This document shows positions 27,335 to 39,822 of a stretch of 64,000 nt of DNA, in pieces (positions within the stretch are counted from its first letter, which is position 1; every line of letters begins with the position of its first letter). The notes under the pieces are model-generated. The model made no database searches and was not told where the DNA came from. It saw nothing but the letters and a program-made list of their open reading frames with translations. Source of the DNA: Skeletonema tropicum (Eukaryota; Bacillariophyta; Thalassiosirophyceae; Thalassiosirales; Thalassiosiraceae); contig CM074136.1 in the NCBI GenBank assembly GCA_037178625.1, forward strand, positions 1,860,001-1,924,000, in the 5' to 3' direction. A program made the translations under genes and the position numbers.

Positions 27335-28903
27335 TTATGCCACAAAATCAACATTATATTCTCCCTCATATTCCATCTCTTCTTCATCAAATCCAACAGT
27401 GGGGAATGATGACGCAAACTCACTAACTTCCTTCCTCAACTGCACCAACTCTGGATCAACACTGGGTCCCACTGCACACATTTCCCTGAATCCCTTGATC
27501 TTCTTCCCCTGCTCGGTCCCCTTCAACTTCACTGCAATCGACACGGCCCTGTCAAAATACTCAGCAACCTTTGCAAAATCATCTTCCATGAACCCACGAG
27601 AGGACAGTGCGGGCGTTCCCATACGAATTCCACCAGGATTAAGTGCGGATGTATCTCCTGGCACTGTATTCTTGTTACTTGCTATGCAAGCTAACTCCAA
27701 AATACGCTCCACACGAGCTCCATCAATACCACGACTGGACTTCACATTCACTAACACAAGATGGTTATCAGTCCCCCCACTAACAATGTCGTATCCCATC
27801 CTTTGAAGTTCCGTCGACAAACGTGCGCAATTCTTAAGAACCTGTTTTTGGTACTCAACAAATTCAGGAGTGTTTGCCTGCTTCAAAGCCACACTCAATG
27901 CCCCAATAGTATGATTGTGCGGTCCTCCCTGCAACCCGGGGAACACGGCAAAATTAATTTTCTCCTCAATGTCATACATAATGGGATCTCCCTTCTTCGT
28001 CGTGCCCCTCTGTCCCTTACGGTAAAAGATCATGGCACCTCGTGGTCCACGAAGTGACTTGTGTGTCGTAGTCGTTACAACATCTGCCCAGGGGAAGCAC
28101 GATGGAATAACTTCGGCAGCCACCAATCCCGAGATGTGTGCCATGTCCGCAAGCACGTAGGCACCAACCTTATCGGCAATTTGACGAATACGCTCATAAT
28201 CAATCAAACGAGAATAGGCACTCGCACCAGCAACAATCAACTTTGGCCGAAACAACAAGGCACTACGTTCCATCTCATCATAATCAATCTGTCCCGTCTC
28301 CTCATTCAACCGGTATGGCATACTCTCAAAATATCTTGACACCGCACTAATCTTCTTGGTGGGAGTTTGAAACCCATGCGACAAATGTCCCCCATGAGGC
28401 AAATCCAACGATAGGATCCGATCATGCGTCTCCAATAGTGCCGTGTACACTTGAAAGTTGGCCGGTGATCCACTCAAACTCTGCACATTTACACCCCATT
28501 CTTCGTCACTCAAATGGAATGTCTCCAATGCCCTCTTTTGACATAGCAATTCCACCTGATCGATGTTTTCATTGCCCCCGTAATACCGCGCTCCGGGATA
28601 TCCCTCGGAGTATTTATTGGAGAGGACGGAGCCAAGTGCATCGAGGACTGCGCGGGAGGTAAAATTCTCGGAGGCAATGAGGACGAGGGAGGAGCGTTGT
28701 CGTGCCTTTTCTTGTTCGATGAGGCGGCAGAGGTCGGGGTCTACTTCGGAGAGGTGTTTGTTGAGGTTGGATCCTGCGGAAGAGGATAGGGATCGAAGAG
28801 CGATGGTGGTAGAATGATTGATGTGTGATGATGTGGATTGTGTAGCGGTGGTGGCTGCTGCACGACGGAGTGCTGGGGCGAGGGAGGCGCGTAGAGACAT
28901 CAT
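27335..28903 (-). CDS. SHMT: Serine hydroxymethyltransferase, mitochondrial
   Basis: 522 residues, no intron. This PLP enzyme interconverts serine plus tetrahydrofolate with glycine plus 5,10-methylene-THF. In mitochondria it works with the glycine cleavage system, and so in photorespiration. The first 45 residues are Arg/Ser/Ala-rich without acids (mitochondrial transit peptide). Family motifs follow: [22 protein letters not shown], the PLP lysine in [12 protein letters not shown] (Lys at about 282), and [11 protein letters not shown] near the C-terminal domain. ATG-ATG at 28903 is the only upstream start in frame. Length and motifs are complete. Confidence 0.96.
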   Translation of the reverse strand: MMSLRASLAPALRRAAATTATQSTSSHINHSTTIALRSLSSSAGSNLNKHLSEVDPDLCRLIEQEKARQRSSLVLIASENFTSRAVLDALGSVLSNKYSEGYPGARYYGGNENIDQVELLCQKRALETFHLSDEEWGVNVQSLSGSPANFQVYTALLETHDRILSLDLPHGGHLSHGFQTPTKKISAVSRYFESMPYRLNEETGQIDYDEMERSALLFRPKLIVAGASAYSRLIDYERIRQIADKVGAYVLADMAHISGLVAAEVIPSCFPWADVVTTTTHKSLRGPRGAMIFYRKGQRGTTKKGDPIMYDIEEKINFAVFPGLQGGPHNHTIGALSVALKQANTPEFVEYQKQVLKNCARLSTELQRMGYDIVSGGTDNHLVLVNVKSSRGIDGARVERILELACIASNKNTVPGDTSALNPGGIRMGTPALSSRGFMEDDFAKVAEYFDRAVSIAVKLKGTEQGKKIKGFREMCAVGPSVDPELVQLRKEVSEFASSFPTVGFDEEEMEYEGEYNVDFVA

Positions 28904-29566
28904 TGTATTATTATATCAAGTGGTATATGTTGGTGAACTAATGACTTCTTTTTACAATACACTGTTGTACGAAGGAAGGCATGCAATTTTTATTGTTGAG
29001 GCACAGGCATGGCATGAAGCATGAAGAGAGTGCAGCTGTCATCGTCATTTTGGGATTTTGTTCCGAATCTTTGTGGTTCGGATCGGATGCTGACGTCACG
29101 AAGAACCGATTTAAAGTAGTGTTTACCCTGATTACTTTTATCATACAAATATTTTTCTGTGACTCTTTCTTAGTAAATACCTATTGATAATGGTATTAGA
29201 GGGTATGATAATGTTTTAGAATCTTTGATTGGGGTTACATTTGATCAAAGGTATGGTATCATATGGTACAAAGTGCATAGGTACGATTGCCGACTGCCTA
29301 TTTCGAATTTCGATTGCCGATCATCCTCTTCTATCTCCAATTCACAGAACTTCTTTTCGTCATGACTGATGGAGTCATCACAAGGATGGGGGTTGGCAGC
29401 ATGAACCCGAGGCGATCAGTAGGCAATCACTAGTAATCGAATTGCTCGTCAATAGCTCTTGCTAAAGTAATCATCAGGTTCTGACGACTACTTCTTGATC
29501 TTTGATCACTCATCATCCCTGATCAACCTCACATCAGCATTAGTATCATTACTTTGCACGATCACG
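28904..29566. other. Divergent promoter region
   Basis: About 660 bp between the SHMT start (minus) and the heme-oxygenase-like start (plus). No supported gene. At 29093-29100 there is 'gacgtcac', a CRE-type ACGT core. Confidence 0.5.
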
Positions 29567-30409
29567 ATGAGCGGTGACAATGATGATGAACAAACCGAAA
29601 GAGTCCGAAATCAAGGCAAAGAGGATGGCCTCTTCCGAGCATGCATGGATGAGATCCGATCTAGCCACACCACTGGACAGGCATTACGCACAGCAACTCT
29701 TGCAGCTGGGCTCTTGTCAGACAAATATTGCTATGCCGAGCTTTTAGGCCAGTTTTATGTTGCCACCGCTGCTTTAGAGAAGCGAATAGATGAGTTGTTG
29801 ATCAAAGGTTCTTGCGGCGGTTATGATAAAAAGTCGTTGCTCGTGGCCAAAGTGAAGAAGCTCGGATATTCATTCACCTCTGGCTATGAAGCTGATTTAG
29901 AGACACTGCTCGGGCGAGAATGGAAGGGTATAATAAAATCGTGGACAACTGAACCTGCAAAACAATACATACAACGATTGGAATCTGCCAACGATGTTGA
30001 GTGTGTGGCAGCAGCATTTATTTTGCATGGACCACTTGTGATCGGTGGTGGAGCCATGTTAAAACCAAGAGTTGAGCGTGCGTTTGGTGAAGATGCCACG
30101 AATGTATTTGAGGATGTTATAGGCACTGTTAGGGGAGGACGATCAAGTAGACGGCGTGAATTCATTGATTTGTATGATTCTTTACTAGACAGTGATGTAG
30201 ATGCAAAATATCATTTCGAGGTAATAGTCGAAACATGTGGAGAATTCATGACATTGAACAATCAAATGATGTTGGCAGTGCGCAAAAAGCCCTGGTGGAC
30301 GAAGTATGTGGCAGCAAGTGCTGGAGCTATTGTCTCTGTTATTGCTTGGAGGATCATTGCCGCTACTGCGGAGCCTAGTGCAATGAGAAATGCAACTGTC
30401 ATCGTGTAG
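29567..30409 (+). CDS. Heme-oxygenase-like protein, tail-anchored
   Basis: 280 residues from the ATG at 29567; the longer frame starts at TTG and was rejected. The N-terminal helix has S-S-H-T-T-G in the place of the proximal His of heme oxygenase, then L-L-G-Q-F-Y-V-A-T-A-A-L-E-K-R-I. The central helix region A-A-A-F-I-L-H-G-P-L-V-I-G-G-G-A-M matches the 'HAYxRYxGDLSGG' position, with the Gly-rich distal helix partly kept. After a basic segment there is one C-terminal hydrophobic helix (A-A-S-A-G-A-I-V-S-V-I-A-W) and a short tail, the layout of ER-anchored HO-1. Heme oxygenase opens heme to biliverdin, iron and CO. The distal-helix changes leave true activity open. Intronless. Confidence 0.6.
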   Translation: MSGDNDDEQTERVRNQGKEDGLFRACMDEIRSSHTTGQALRTATLAAGLLSDKYCYAELLGQFYVATAALEKRIDELLIKGSCGGYDKKSLLVAKVKKLGYSFTSGYEADLETLLGREWKGIIKSWTTEPAKQYIQRLESANDVECVAAAFILHGPLVIGGGAMLKPRVERAFGEDATNVFEDVIGTVRGGRSSRRREFIDLYDSLLDSDVDAKYHFEVIVETCGEFMTLNNQMMLAVRKKPWWTKYVAASAGAIVSVIAWRIIAATAEPSAMRNATVIV

Positions 30410-30874
30410 CTGGTTAAAGTAACGAATGAATAAATAAATAGTTTATTGGTTAAAGTAATAAATGTATTGTACAGGATCACACGATGCGAGAGTTATTTGC
30501 GATCGACACACATCACTAGAATCGTTCCAAATATTGTGCTATTGACTTACTTATATCCATCCTGTGAGCAAGATAATCATTGCCTTGGTTGTACAAATAG
30601 TGACCCTTGAGCTGTATGATTCAACCGGCTTGGCCTAACCTCTTCCTACATACCTCGTGACCGAATGTTCAAAATGAATCACAGGAGGCAAGGATTTATC
30701 ACGCATCTCTTTCAAAATTCCACCAAGAAGATTGAGTTCATAATCTTTATATCAATGTGAAGCACAGTGTCTTCTGCGCTGCGGGCACAATGTCAACATA
30801 ATGAGGTACATACATATTTGGAGGTACGGTACCGATGTACGTACAGCGCGTCAAAAAATTTCATTCCTTTATGT
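30410..30874. other. Intergenic, no gene seen
   Basis: 3' flank of the heme-oxygenase-like gene and promoter of the AAA ATPase. No frame with support. Confidence 0.5.
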
Positions 30875-32952
30875 ATGAATATTCGTATGAATATCGCATC
30901 CATTCTCGCATCCATATTTAACGCTGCCATGGTTATCACTAACGACATTGACTCCATCCTCATGCCACCTCCACCCCCTCGTCTACCAAAGAGGCAGAGA
31001 TTGGAGTCGGCGGCACTAGATCCAGCGGCGGCAGGAGTAGCAGCGGCGACGTCGTCTATTTCCTCCAAAGGGCAATCTACATCGCACGATTCAGTCTTCT
31101 CTCATCAACGCCACGCCCACCACCACCAAGAATGCATCGTCGAGGACACCTTCCGTAATAATTCAGGCGGAGGTCAAAAGAAGAGATCTGTATCTCCGGA
31201 TGAAATTGATGTCAAGATTATTACAGCCAGAGAAGGAGACGGGGGAGGCAGTAATAATTTATTGACAGCGTCAAATTCATACCTGGTGGATGGGGTGGAG
31301 AAACGTCTCGAGGGGACATTCGACAATTTGGCAGCAAATCCTCCAGCAATGGGAGCGATGCATGATAATGAAGAGAATCATCATCACAACAACTTCCAGC
31401 CCTCTTCGCAGAATTATGACCCGTCGGCTGTATCGGAATGTGAAGGCAAAGACGACGAAGGAGAAGAAGAAGAATCGACCATCAATGATTTTGCCACCAA
31501 GACGAACAAATCTCACACATCCCAGGGAGGATACGAGCCACCCCCTATTAATGCGTCCTTCCGTGATATCATTGGACATGGACAGGCCAAACTCAGACTC
31601 GACGAGGCACTCCTCCCACTCGCACTACCTCCAGATTTGGCCGACTCGGTCCTCTCTGGAATTAGAGCTGCGCCTGCATCGATACTCCTCCATGGTCCTC
31701 CGGGATGTGGGAAGACAAAGCTTGCCAAGGCGGTAGCAGGCGAGGCACAGGCTGCGTTCATTTCTGTTGGTCCGAGTGATATACTTAGCAAATTTGTCGG
31801 GGAGTCGGAGTCTGCAATCCGTGGATTGTTTCGTGAGGGTGAGTGGGCTAATAAGTATATTTCGTCATTCCTTGTCTTTCTTTGTCTTGAGTAGAGTCCA
31901 ATCTTATCAATCATGAATAATATTACTCTGCACGTTCTCAGCTCGGTTGCGAGCACGCAAAATGGAATCGAGGTGCACAGTCGTCTTTTTTGACGAGATT
32001 GATGCGCTTGGACGGTCTCGAGTTGACGAAGGAGGCGGGGGCGAATCTCAATCCGGTGGCGACCATAGTTCACGACGTGTGCTTGCAGAGCTGCTCATTC
32101 AAATGACGGCTTTGTCTAATATGAATAATGAAGAGGGAGATTGTGGTGAGAGTGAGGAGGAGGATGCGGATTATGGTGGCTATTGCGATGACAATAGCCT
32201 TGCTTGTCAATCTACACTCTCCAACGCTGCGCCTGAGGGCTTTGGCTTTGTGAATCGCAGTACATCAGAAGATGATAGTGACAAGGTTCGCACGAAGGCT
32301 CGAGTGATCGTCGTCGCTGCTACCAATCGCCCTGAAGATTGCGATCCTGCCCTTCTTCGTAGGTTTGCAGTACGTGTGTTGGTTGGACTACCAACGAAAA
32401 AAGATCGGAAGAAGATTGTCAAGCGTTTGTTGAAGAATGTTGATCATAATGTTACAGCTGCTCAGTTGGACGAACTTGCAGATGCGACGGAAGGGTGGTC
32501 TGGATCAGACCTCGGTGAGTGTCGACTTGAGCTTTGCAATCTTTCTTACTCTTCTCCATCGATGATACTCTAATGCCAAGGCGTATGCCCTCACATCTTG
32601 CTACTCTCTCAACATAGAGTCCATGACTCGTGAAGCAGTGATGGCTCCAGTCAGAGAGTGTCTCCGAGCTGCTGCTATCCTGAAGAAGAAGGCAGGCAAA
32701 AAGCAGCAGAGCTACGACTCCTCACAGGCGGACGAAGCAAAGAGAGAGGATGTTATCAATTCCACGAGGGAAACACTTCTGAATAGCTTCCATCACTTGC
32801 GTCCCGTCACATCGAAAGACTTTGGCGATGGAATAGCATTCTTCCTGGGCGAGCAACTAGAAAACATGCCGTTTGGTCACCTCAGCAGACACGCTCACTA
32901 CGACAGTAGTTCCAGTGAAGATGAGGAGGAGCAAGATGACAAACGGCCGTGA
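30875..32952 (+). CDS. AAA ATPase, meiotic-clade-like (katanin/spastin/VPS4 type)
   Basis: Three exons: 30875-31838, 31942-32514 and 32618-32952. All introns are GTGAGT...AG, and the joins are in phase, giving 623 residues. The ATG at 30875 was chosen because the longer frame starts at GTG. The N-terminal 230 residues are low complexity (Pro, His, Asn, Glu). The AAA module follows: F-R-D-I-I-G-H; Walker A G-P-P-G-C-G-K-T (about 274-281); [13 protein letters not shown]; Walker [11 protein letters not shown]; sensor 1 A-A-T-N-R-P; arginine-finger region L-L-R-R-F; and sensor-2 area G-W-S-G-S-D-L. An acidic insert of about 65 residues sits between Walker B and sensor 1, unusually long. Such ATPases sever microtubules or disassemble complexes; the specific member is not certain. 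Confidence 0.8.
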
Positions 32953-33084
32953 TTTGTTCTCTGTCAAGGCTGAATAAAGAATAAGCTTGAGTGAGTAGAG
33001 AGGTGTTGCTACTTACATGTCATCGATAGGTGCAACTGTAATTGGATAATCTAGAAGATGTCTAAGTCTCTATCTAATGTCATT

Positions 33085-35026
33085 TTACATCATTCCGGGC
33101 ATGCCTCCCATGCCACCCATTCCTCCGCCGGGCATGCCACCTGGCATGCCATCATCCTTCGATGGTAAATCAGCAATCATTGCCTCACTTGTTGCTAGTA
33201 ATCCGGCAACACTAGAGGCATCAAGCACTCCCGTTCTAGTGACCTTTGTGGGGTCAATAATACCAAGTTCGAACATATTGCCGTAGACACCATTCTGGGC
33301 ATCAAATCCAGTTTCGACAGGTGTATCTGGCTTCATTAACTCGCCGCAGATCACTGCACCTTCCTCTCCAGCATTCATGGCAATTGTCGAAAGTGGAGCT
33401 CTAAGTGCCTTTTGAATAATCTCAACTCCGATGCGTTGGTCCATGTTCTCAGCATTAGCGGCAACATCGTCCAACTTAGTCGAGCAGTATAGCAGTGCCT
33501 TTCCTCCTCCAGGAACAATACCCTCTTCAACAGCGGCACGGGTAGCATTGAGAGCATCAACAACACGGTCCTTCTTCTCATTGACTTCAACCTCACTTGC
33601 TCCACCAACCTTAATAATTGCAACACCTCCAGCAAGCTTGGCAAGACGTTCCTGAAGCTTCTCACGCTCATAATCACTCTTGGTGGTATCAATTCCACTA
33701 CGAATCAAATCACATCTCTCGCCAATGAGACTCTTATCACCAGCTCCATCAAGCACAATGGTATCGTTCTTGGTAATTTTGACGCGTTTGGCACTTCCGA
33801 GCTGTTCTGGAGTAACTTGTTCAATCTTCATTCCAATCTCCTCGGAGATGACAGTACCTCCAGTCAAAATGGCAAGATCTTGCATGGTAGCCTTACGGTT
33901 GTCACCAAATCCAGGTGCCTTGACGGCACAAACCTTGATACCGGCACGTAGCTTGTTAACAACCAATGTGGCCAATGCCTCACTCTCCACATCCTCCGCC
34001 ACAATCAGCAAACTCTGCTGTGCCTTAATCACACTCTCTAACACGGGAACCAATTGTTGAATACTGCTAACCTTCTTCTCCACCAAAAGAATCACTGGAT
34101 TCTCCAACTCACAAACTTGCGTTTTGGGATCAGAGATAAAGTAAGGACTAATGTATCCCCTATCAAACTTCATTCCCTCTACAACCTCCAATTCATCCTC
34201 AATAGTCTTTCCATCCTGAACAGTAATCACACCCTCCTTCCCAACACGCTCCATGGCATCACTAATTAGTCCACCAATCGCAGCATCACCATTGGCGGAA
34301 ATAGTACCCACCTGACTAACCTCCTCCCTCGACGTAATAGGGCGACTAATACTCTCCAAAGTTTCCACCACACAATTCACAGCAGCTTGAATTCCCCTTC
34401 GTACATCGAGGGGGTTCATTCCCGCAGCGACTGCCTTGCACCCCTCACGGTAGATTGCACGAGCGAGCACGGTGGCGGTGGTGGTACCATCTCCGGCAAT
34501 GTCGTTGGTTTTGGATGCGACGGATTTGACTAGTTGGGCACCCATGTTTTCGAAGTTGTCTTCAAAATCGATGGATTTGGCCACGGTGACACCGTCTTTG
34601 GTGATTTTGGGTGGACCGTATGGTTGAGCGATGATGGCGTTGCGTCCTTTGGGACCGAGTGTGACCTATGTAAAATGGTGTGATAATTGTGATAGGTATT
34701 TGGAAGAAGATTTTAGATACGAGTTGGGCAAATCTGTAGCTAGCTGCATTCATTACATTTGATGTACTCTTTGTCATCACTTCAGCAGAGTACATATACA
34801 CACGCATAATCTCATAACAAATGACATCATGCAACAACTCAAAGAGAGAACTCACCTGCACAGCATCCGCCAACAAATCCACACCCTTCAACATAGCAGC
34901 ACGTCCCTCGACACCGAATCGGATCTCCTTACCGGTGGCCATGCCTCGTCGTGCCACAACATTGGATCGAGCCGATTGGATGGCAGTTTGGAGGAGGCTG
35001 CGTGAGGCGTTGTTGAGTGTATTCAT
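33085..35026 (-). CDS. HSP60: Chaperonin 60 (HSP60), mitochondrial
   Basis: Exon 1 35026-34856 (57 codons) and exon 2 34665-33085, with a 190-nt GT-AG intron whose join in phase reads [13 protein letters not shown]. 583 residues in all. The N-terminus is Arg/Ser/Ala-rich with [10 protein letters not shown] after it, typical of the mitochondrial form. ATP-site motif [12 protein letters not shown], the hinge and apical domains, and a C-terminal G-G-M repeat ending in G-M-M are all present. It folds imported proteins as a double ring with the 10-kDa cochaperonin. The ATG was chosen at the start of the presequence; the longer frame begins at TTG. Confidence 0.95.
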
Positions 35027-35612
35027 TGTGCTGTCTACGTAGTAGATTGGAAAATATGCGAGATTATGAGACAATGGTTAGGATCGATGCAGGAGTGATG
35101 AAAAATGGACGGTGGTCACAGATGGGCGATGGAGATCCAAATGATTCTATGAAGGCCTCGTTTATGGGTTCGATTTGTAGTGGATGTGAAGGGATCAAAA
35201 CCTCTGACCTTGAGTGTAATTGAGGAGTCCCAATACAAAGTGGCGCTTGCGTCACCAGGACAGTTGTGACAGGTACGGACAGAGTTGAATGCCGGTATGT
35301 ATCCACCTACCACCCACAAGCCACACAAAAAAAAAAAACAAAAATCCACCAAGCACCATGATGACCATGCCCAAACAATGCCAATGCCCACCAAGCACCA
35401 AGTAGCAAGCTTACTTAATCTATATGATGTAACCTAACCAAGCTAAGGCAGAATTAGAAGCAAGCAACAAGCAAAAACCAACCAACAAACAAGAAGCTTT
35501 ACTCCCAAACCCAAGCAGGCCAATAGGCAATTCCGGCAGTCTCTTGTGTGTCAAGGATTCAAAGTTCTTCCACAAGCACAAGAAGTGTGACAAAATATTA
35601 CATAAAGTGACC
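35027..35612. other. Divergent intergenic region, A/C-rich
   Basis: Promoters of HSP60 (minus) and the CBM9-like gene (plus). A12 run near 35328-35339 and many 'aagcaccaa/ccaacca' short repeats at 35340-35510. No supported gene. 17 bp at 35223-35239 match the spacer at 24034-24052. Confidence 0.5.
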
Positions 35613-36786
35613 ATGCTCCTCTCACCAAGCAGCCCCTACGCAGCAATCTATCCAAGACAATACATTGCCTACCGCTCCAACAACAACAACAACAACAACA
35701 ATCTCCCCACCTCCTCCACCCCAGAAGAACCTTGCATACCCATCGACGGCAACTTGGACAAACCCTTCTGGAACGATGACATTCCCTGGACCGAAGACTT
35801 TGTCGACATATCCACCTCCACACCTCCATCCCAACGCACCAATGGTCAAGATGCGATGGGATGATCACTTCCTCTTTGTAGCGGCTCGTATGGAAGAGAC
35901 GGATGTATGGGCAACACTGCACCAAGAAAACTCGGTGATTTTTCATGATAATGATTTTGAAATATTCGTCGATTGTGAGGGGAGTAATCACAACTATAAG
36001 GAGTTTGAGATTAATGCACTTGGGACTACGTGGACGTTGCTTCTTGATAAACCGTATGATGATGGTGGGGGTGAAGATAGTAAGAGAGTCGATCCAGTCA
36101 ATGGATATGATATGTCTCCCTATATACGGTCAGCGACCAAAGTGTATCCCAATAATGCAATCAATCAACCAAATGTGAGAAATACACATTGGACAGCGGA
36201 AGTGGCCCTTCCAATCTCCAAGCTAATGGAACGAAATAATAATGAGCTGGCAAAGAGACCAAGCGATGGAATACAATGGCGAATCAACTTTTCACGTGTC
36301 CAATGGGGTGTCAAGGTCAATGAAAATGGAGAGTACGAAAAGAATCCATGTTGTACAAGTTGTGCAGTGCCCGGAACAGCTGCCGAAGACAATTGGACAT
36401 GGAGTCCTCAAGGGAGTGTCGCTATGCATCTTCCGGAACGATGGGGTATATTGCAATTCAGTTCGTTGACAACAAGTCCAAGAAGTGATGATGAAGTGTT
36501 GTTGGAATATAAAGAATGGGATGTTAGATGCTGTGCAATGGCAGTGTATTATGCACAAAAGGGATATTATGACAAGGAGGGCAAGTATACAGACGTTTTG
36601 GAACGATTGGAGCCGTTTTTCAAGCAACCGTTTCTGCTTCACAGTGCCGCAGATGTTCGTGTAACACTTACAGAAGAAGGGTTCAGTGCTACGGCGAAAA
36701 TTGGAGCACTTACAGCAACAATCAATCAAGAGAGATATTTGGTTGTGAACGAGGATGATGTCGTGAGTCCATCTTCAATAAAGTAA
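35613..36786 (+). CDS. CBM9-like carbohydrate-binding protein (frameshifted)
   Basis: ATG at 35613 opens a frame with an Asn8 run (AAC microsatellite), then P-I-D-G-N-L-D-K-P-F-W and W-T-E-D-F-V-D-I. The frame must move by +1 between about 35810 and 35850 to join M-R-W-D-D-H-F-L-F-V-A-A-R-M-E-E-T-D-V-W-A-T, then D-N-D-F-E-I-F-V-D and W-T-A-E-V-A-L-P-I-S. These are the strands of the CBM9 beta-sandwich (a cellulose/xylan-end-binding fold). It is followed by a Cys pair region (P-C-C-T-S-C) and a C-terminal region without family. About 390 residues if joined. No signal peptide is seen, so location is unclear. The sharp conservation on both sides of the shift suggests an indel in the sequence. 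Confidence 0.65.
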
Positions 36787-36892
36787 AAGTAAAGCAGGTT
36801 CATAATATTATAATGTAACAGTATCATGTAAAAGGCCATTTATCTGCAAATGCACATCTTTAATAAGTTAAGCCATTTCTTAGAACGGCGAT

Positions 36893-38481
36893 TTATGAAC
36901 TCGGAAACTTCACCCGTACATCCTCCTCCGGCAAAAATCCACCAGCAATATTTTGGTTCACGTTACCATACAATCGACGCTCCCATGTGTTGATATCAAA
37001 GTAGATGTATTGTCCAGCCGCCACATTTCCATTCGGAACATCTGAGGGTGTCGCTTGCTTGAACCATACTTTTGACTCCACGTGGTACCTCCAATCCCTC
37101 GTGTAAAGCTCTTGCGCTGCATAGGCTTGCAATACGTCTTTTGGCAAGGCGTAGAAGATGTAGAATAAAGTTTCCAGTTGAAATTTCGACAAGTGACCAG
37201 TCTTTAATGCTGGGGGTTGCATGTAGTAACACATTGGCAGCTAAAAACAAAGAGTGCAGTGAACCACAACACATGCATCAGCATTAGAAAAGGAATATCA
37301 AATCGTGGACAAATCAGAAAAAGTTGGAGAAACAATCATTTTCTCACCTGATAATGAGGTTCTCTTGTCGCAGGTTTGTCCGAAAACGGTCCTCCAAACG
37401 TACTGTAAAGGTTATCGTTCGAATTCAAGTTCAGTCCCAATACTGTAAGATCTGAACCCAACGCCAGCCTGTTCCGGTCTGCGTCAGTCATTCGTATCAC
37501 CGATAACAGTCCCAACAAACCGTAGTCTCCACCTATTGCCGACCCTGCTGTTCCTGTCGATCCACTACTACTTCCTGGTTGCTGCTGCGTCGATGTTGCG
37601 TTTGTTCTCGTTTGAGACGATTGGTTATTTCCTCCTGCTCCACCACCCACCAATCCGGTGTAATCTAAATTTGCGTTACCCCCAACTACCCCCACTCCAC
37701 CATCCATCAATGAAGTTGACCCACTACCTCCCACTACTCCCCCTAATCCTCCGGCACCACCCTCACCACTGACGGAACCATCCACCCCTCCTCCACCTCC
37801 TACAGTCAATCCTGATCCACCCGCAGCATTCGAATTGGGAGCTCCCAACGCTGGAAAATCCTCCTTTTCCACCTTGAACGCACTTGACCCATTTGCCAAG
37901 TCCCCCCATGGCAAGTCGATACAAATTCGCTGACTTGTCATTACTCGAATTTGCTCCTCCCGAGTTAGCAGCTGCTGCACTAGATAACATTTGCTGTTGC
38001 AACAATTGTTGCTTGTCGTCAGCGCTGCAGCAAGACCATCATTTCCCCCCGGTGTCGATGAGGCATTATTCCCACCACCACCATTACCATTCCACCCACC
38101 AACTCCACCACCTAAACTTGGAAAATCATTCAAATCAAATGATGGGTTACCACTTCCCCCTACTCCACCACCACCATTTCCAACACCCCCAACAACTACT
38201 CCTCCATTCGTCGTCGATCCATCTGTGGATGAAAATCCATTTCCAAGAGAAGTAAATCCAGCTAATGCATCTCCACCACCACCACCTCCTCCTCCTGTAC
38301 CTCCCAATACGGTCCCCCCACCACCTCCTCCTGCTGATGCTGCTGCATTTCCACCAGAAAAGAGTCCCATACCACCAACACCACTAAAATTAAATAATCC
38401 TGATGATGATCCGTTCGTGCTGTTGTTGTTGTTGTTGTCTCCTGAGTTGGAACCGGTCGATGCCGTTGTTGTCCCTTCCAT
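36893..38481 (-). CDS. NOT2: CCR4-NOT complex subunit 2 (NOT2)
   Basis: Exon 1 38481-37348 and exon 2 37240-36893; intron of 107 nt (GTGAGA...TTTTTAG); 493 residues. The first 300 residues are Gly/Asn/Ser-rich and include two F-P-S-L/F-P-A-L motifs (L-N-D-F-P-S-L-G, E-D-F-P-A-L-G) typical of NOT2. The C-terminal NOT box starts at G-L-L-G-L-L-S-V-I-R-M and continues through D-L-T-V-L-G-L-N-L-N, the Y-Y-M-Q-P-P region, F-Y-A-L-P-K-D-V-L-Q and Y-H-x5-V-W-F. NOT2 links the deadenylase module to the NOT1 scaffold for mRNA decay and translational control. The 5' leader directly before the ATG is a (CAAA)n repeat. Confidence 0.92.
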
Positions 38482-39822
38482 GTTGTTTGTTTGTTTGTTT
38501 GTTTTTCTTTGTAATCTATTTGATCAAGTCTTTTTTTAGTTGTAGATATTTATTTCGATTGTATCGAGTAGATTTTTGTTTGTGAGATCGAATAGAGAGA
38601 AAATGAAACAAGGCAAGAGGGCGTTAGTGGAACGAGTTGAAAAAAGAAAAGAAAAGTCATGTCATGTGAAAAAAAAACAAAGGGTTAGGAGGGCGAGGGG
38701 GCTGGGCTATGGCAATCCATCCGTCATTTTGATCTGACGACGATTTTTGCAGCAATTTGATTCTGCGATCAATTACCGACATACTCCAAGGGGACAGGGG
38801 CAAATTGGGCGATGCAGTGCGGTGCGGTGCCAATCTTATTTATTGATTCATCCTATCGCTCTTTCATTAGTTGTCGTGTGTAAATTTTATGGCTCGATCC
38901 AATTGCCGAAAATTTCGTCCCAACTCTACTCTACGCCCATTCTATTAAGACCTCAACCGTATCAACAATCTAGAATGGTCGAAGGAGCCCTCCCCTCCAA
39001 CAAGGACATGGATAAGTCCCATCGCGGACGAGATTATCCGAAGGGGGACTTGAGCTTCCAACAGGGCCGCCCCTGCTCATCCATACGACCCACTATCAAA
39101 CCTCCTACGCCCGAATTATCATCACCTAATGTCAATAATTATTGTCGTGTCTTAATTGGACCCCACAGCCATGTAAACCCCCAATCCACATGCCCCAATT
39201 TTACCCTCGGCCCCCCGCCGAGACACAATAAAAAATCCAAAATTCAAAATTGAGTCTTCTCTCAACATGAAAGCAGCAACGTACATTCCTCAACTACCTA
39301 AATAAAATCTCAATTTATATAATAGTCCCTTCGATGCAATTATTGTAACTTAATGCTAATATCATTCCAATGTCGTATCAGCTACACTCTAATAAGTTGT
39401 AGTTAGTGGATATCTTGTGTTGCGTTGTGTGTACCACTGTCGAAGCGGTTGCCGTGAAACTTTTTATTAGGGCCACCTTTATGGCTAATTTAGAGCGTAA
39501 ATGTTCGAAACTTGTATAGGATGGTGTAAATTATGTATAGAAATAGATGAGATGCTTCCCATGGCTTCCCATTGTGAAACCAATTTGACGAAACTGAGTT
39601 TATTCTAGAAAAAGAGGACTAAGTACATTTGCACACCCTTAAAAGCCTGTCCGCACTTCTCACTCAATCACGGACAAATCACGGATCACTCGCCGCCTCA
39701 AAAAAACAACAACGCCAACCTTCTTTCTGCGCATCAGCCCACTGCAAACCATAATATCCAACGCTAGTACTGCATTCAGATAGCTTAGCGTACACACCAA
39801 CTAATAATATAACACAACCAAA
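38482..39822. other. Intergenic 1.3 kb, divergent promoters
   Basis: Between NOT2 (minus) and SEC61A (plus). Begins with a (GTTT)n run at 38482-38505. A 168-codon plus frame at 38747-39253 starts at TTG and has no domain, and was not accepted. Nothing resembling tRNA or snRNA cores was recognised by eye. Confidence 0.5.

Noticed and set aside
38747..39253. 168-codon open frame between NOT2 and SEC61A
   Set aside because: Starts at TTG, has no domain or biased composition, and lies in a divergent promoter region.
38560..39820. Spliceosomal snRNA or tRNA gene
   Set aside because: No core motif (U6 ACAGAGA, U5 loop, tRNA T-loop GTTCGA with a partner) was found in reading this or other intergenic regions.
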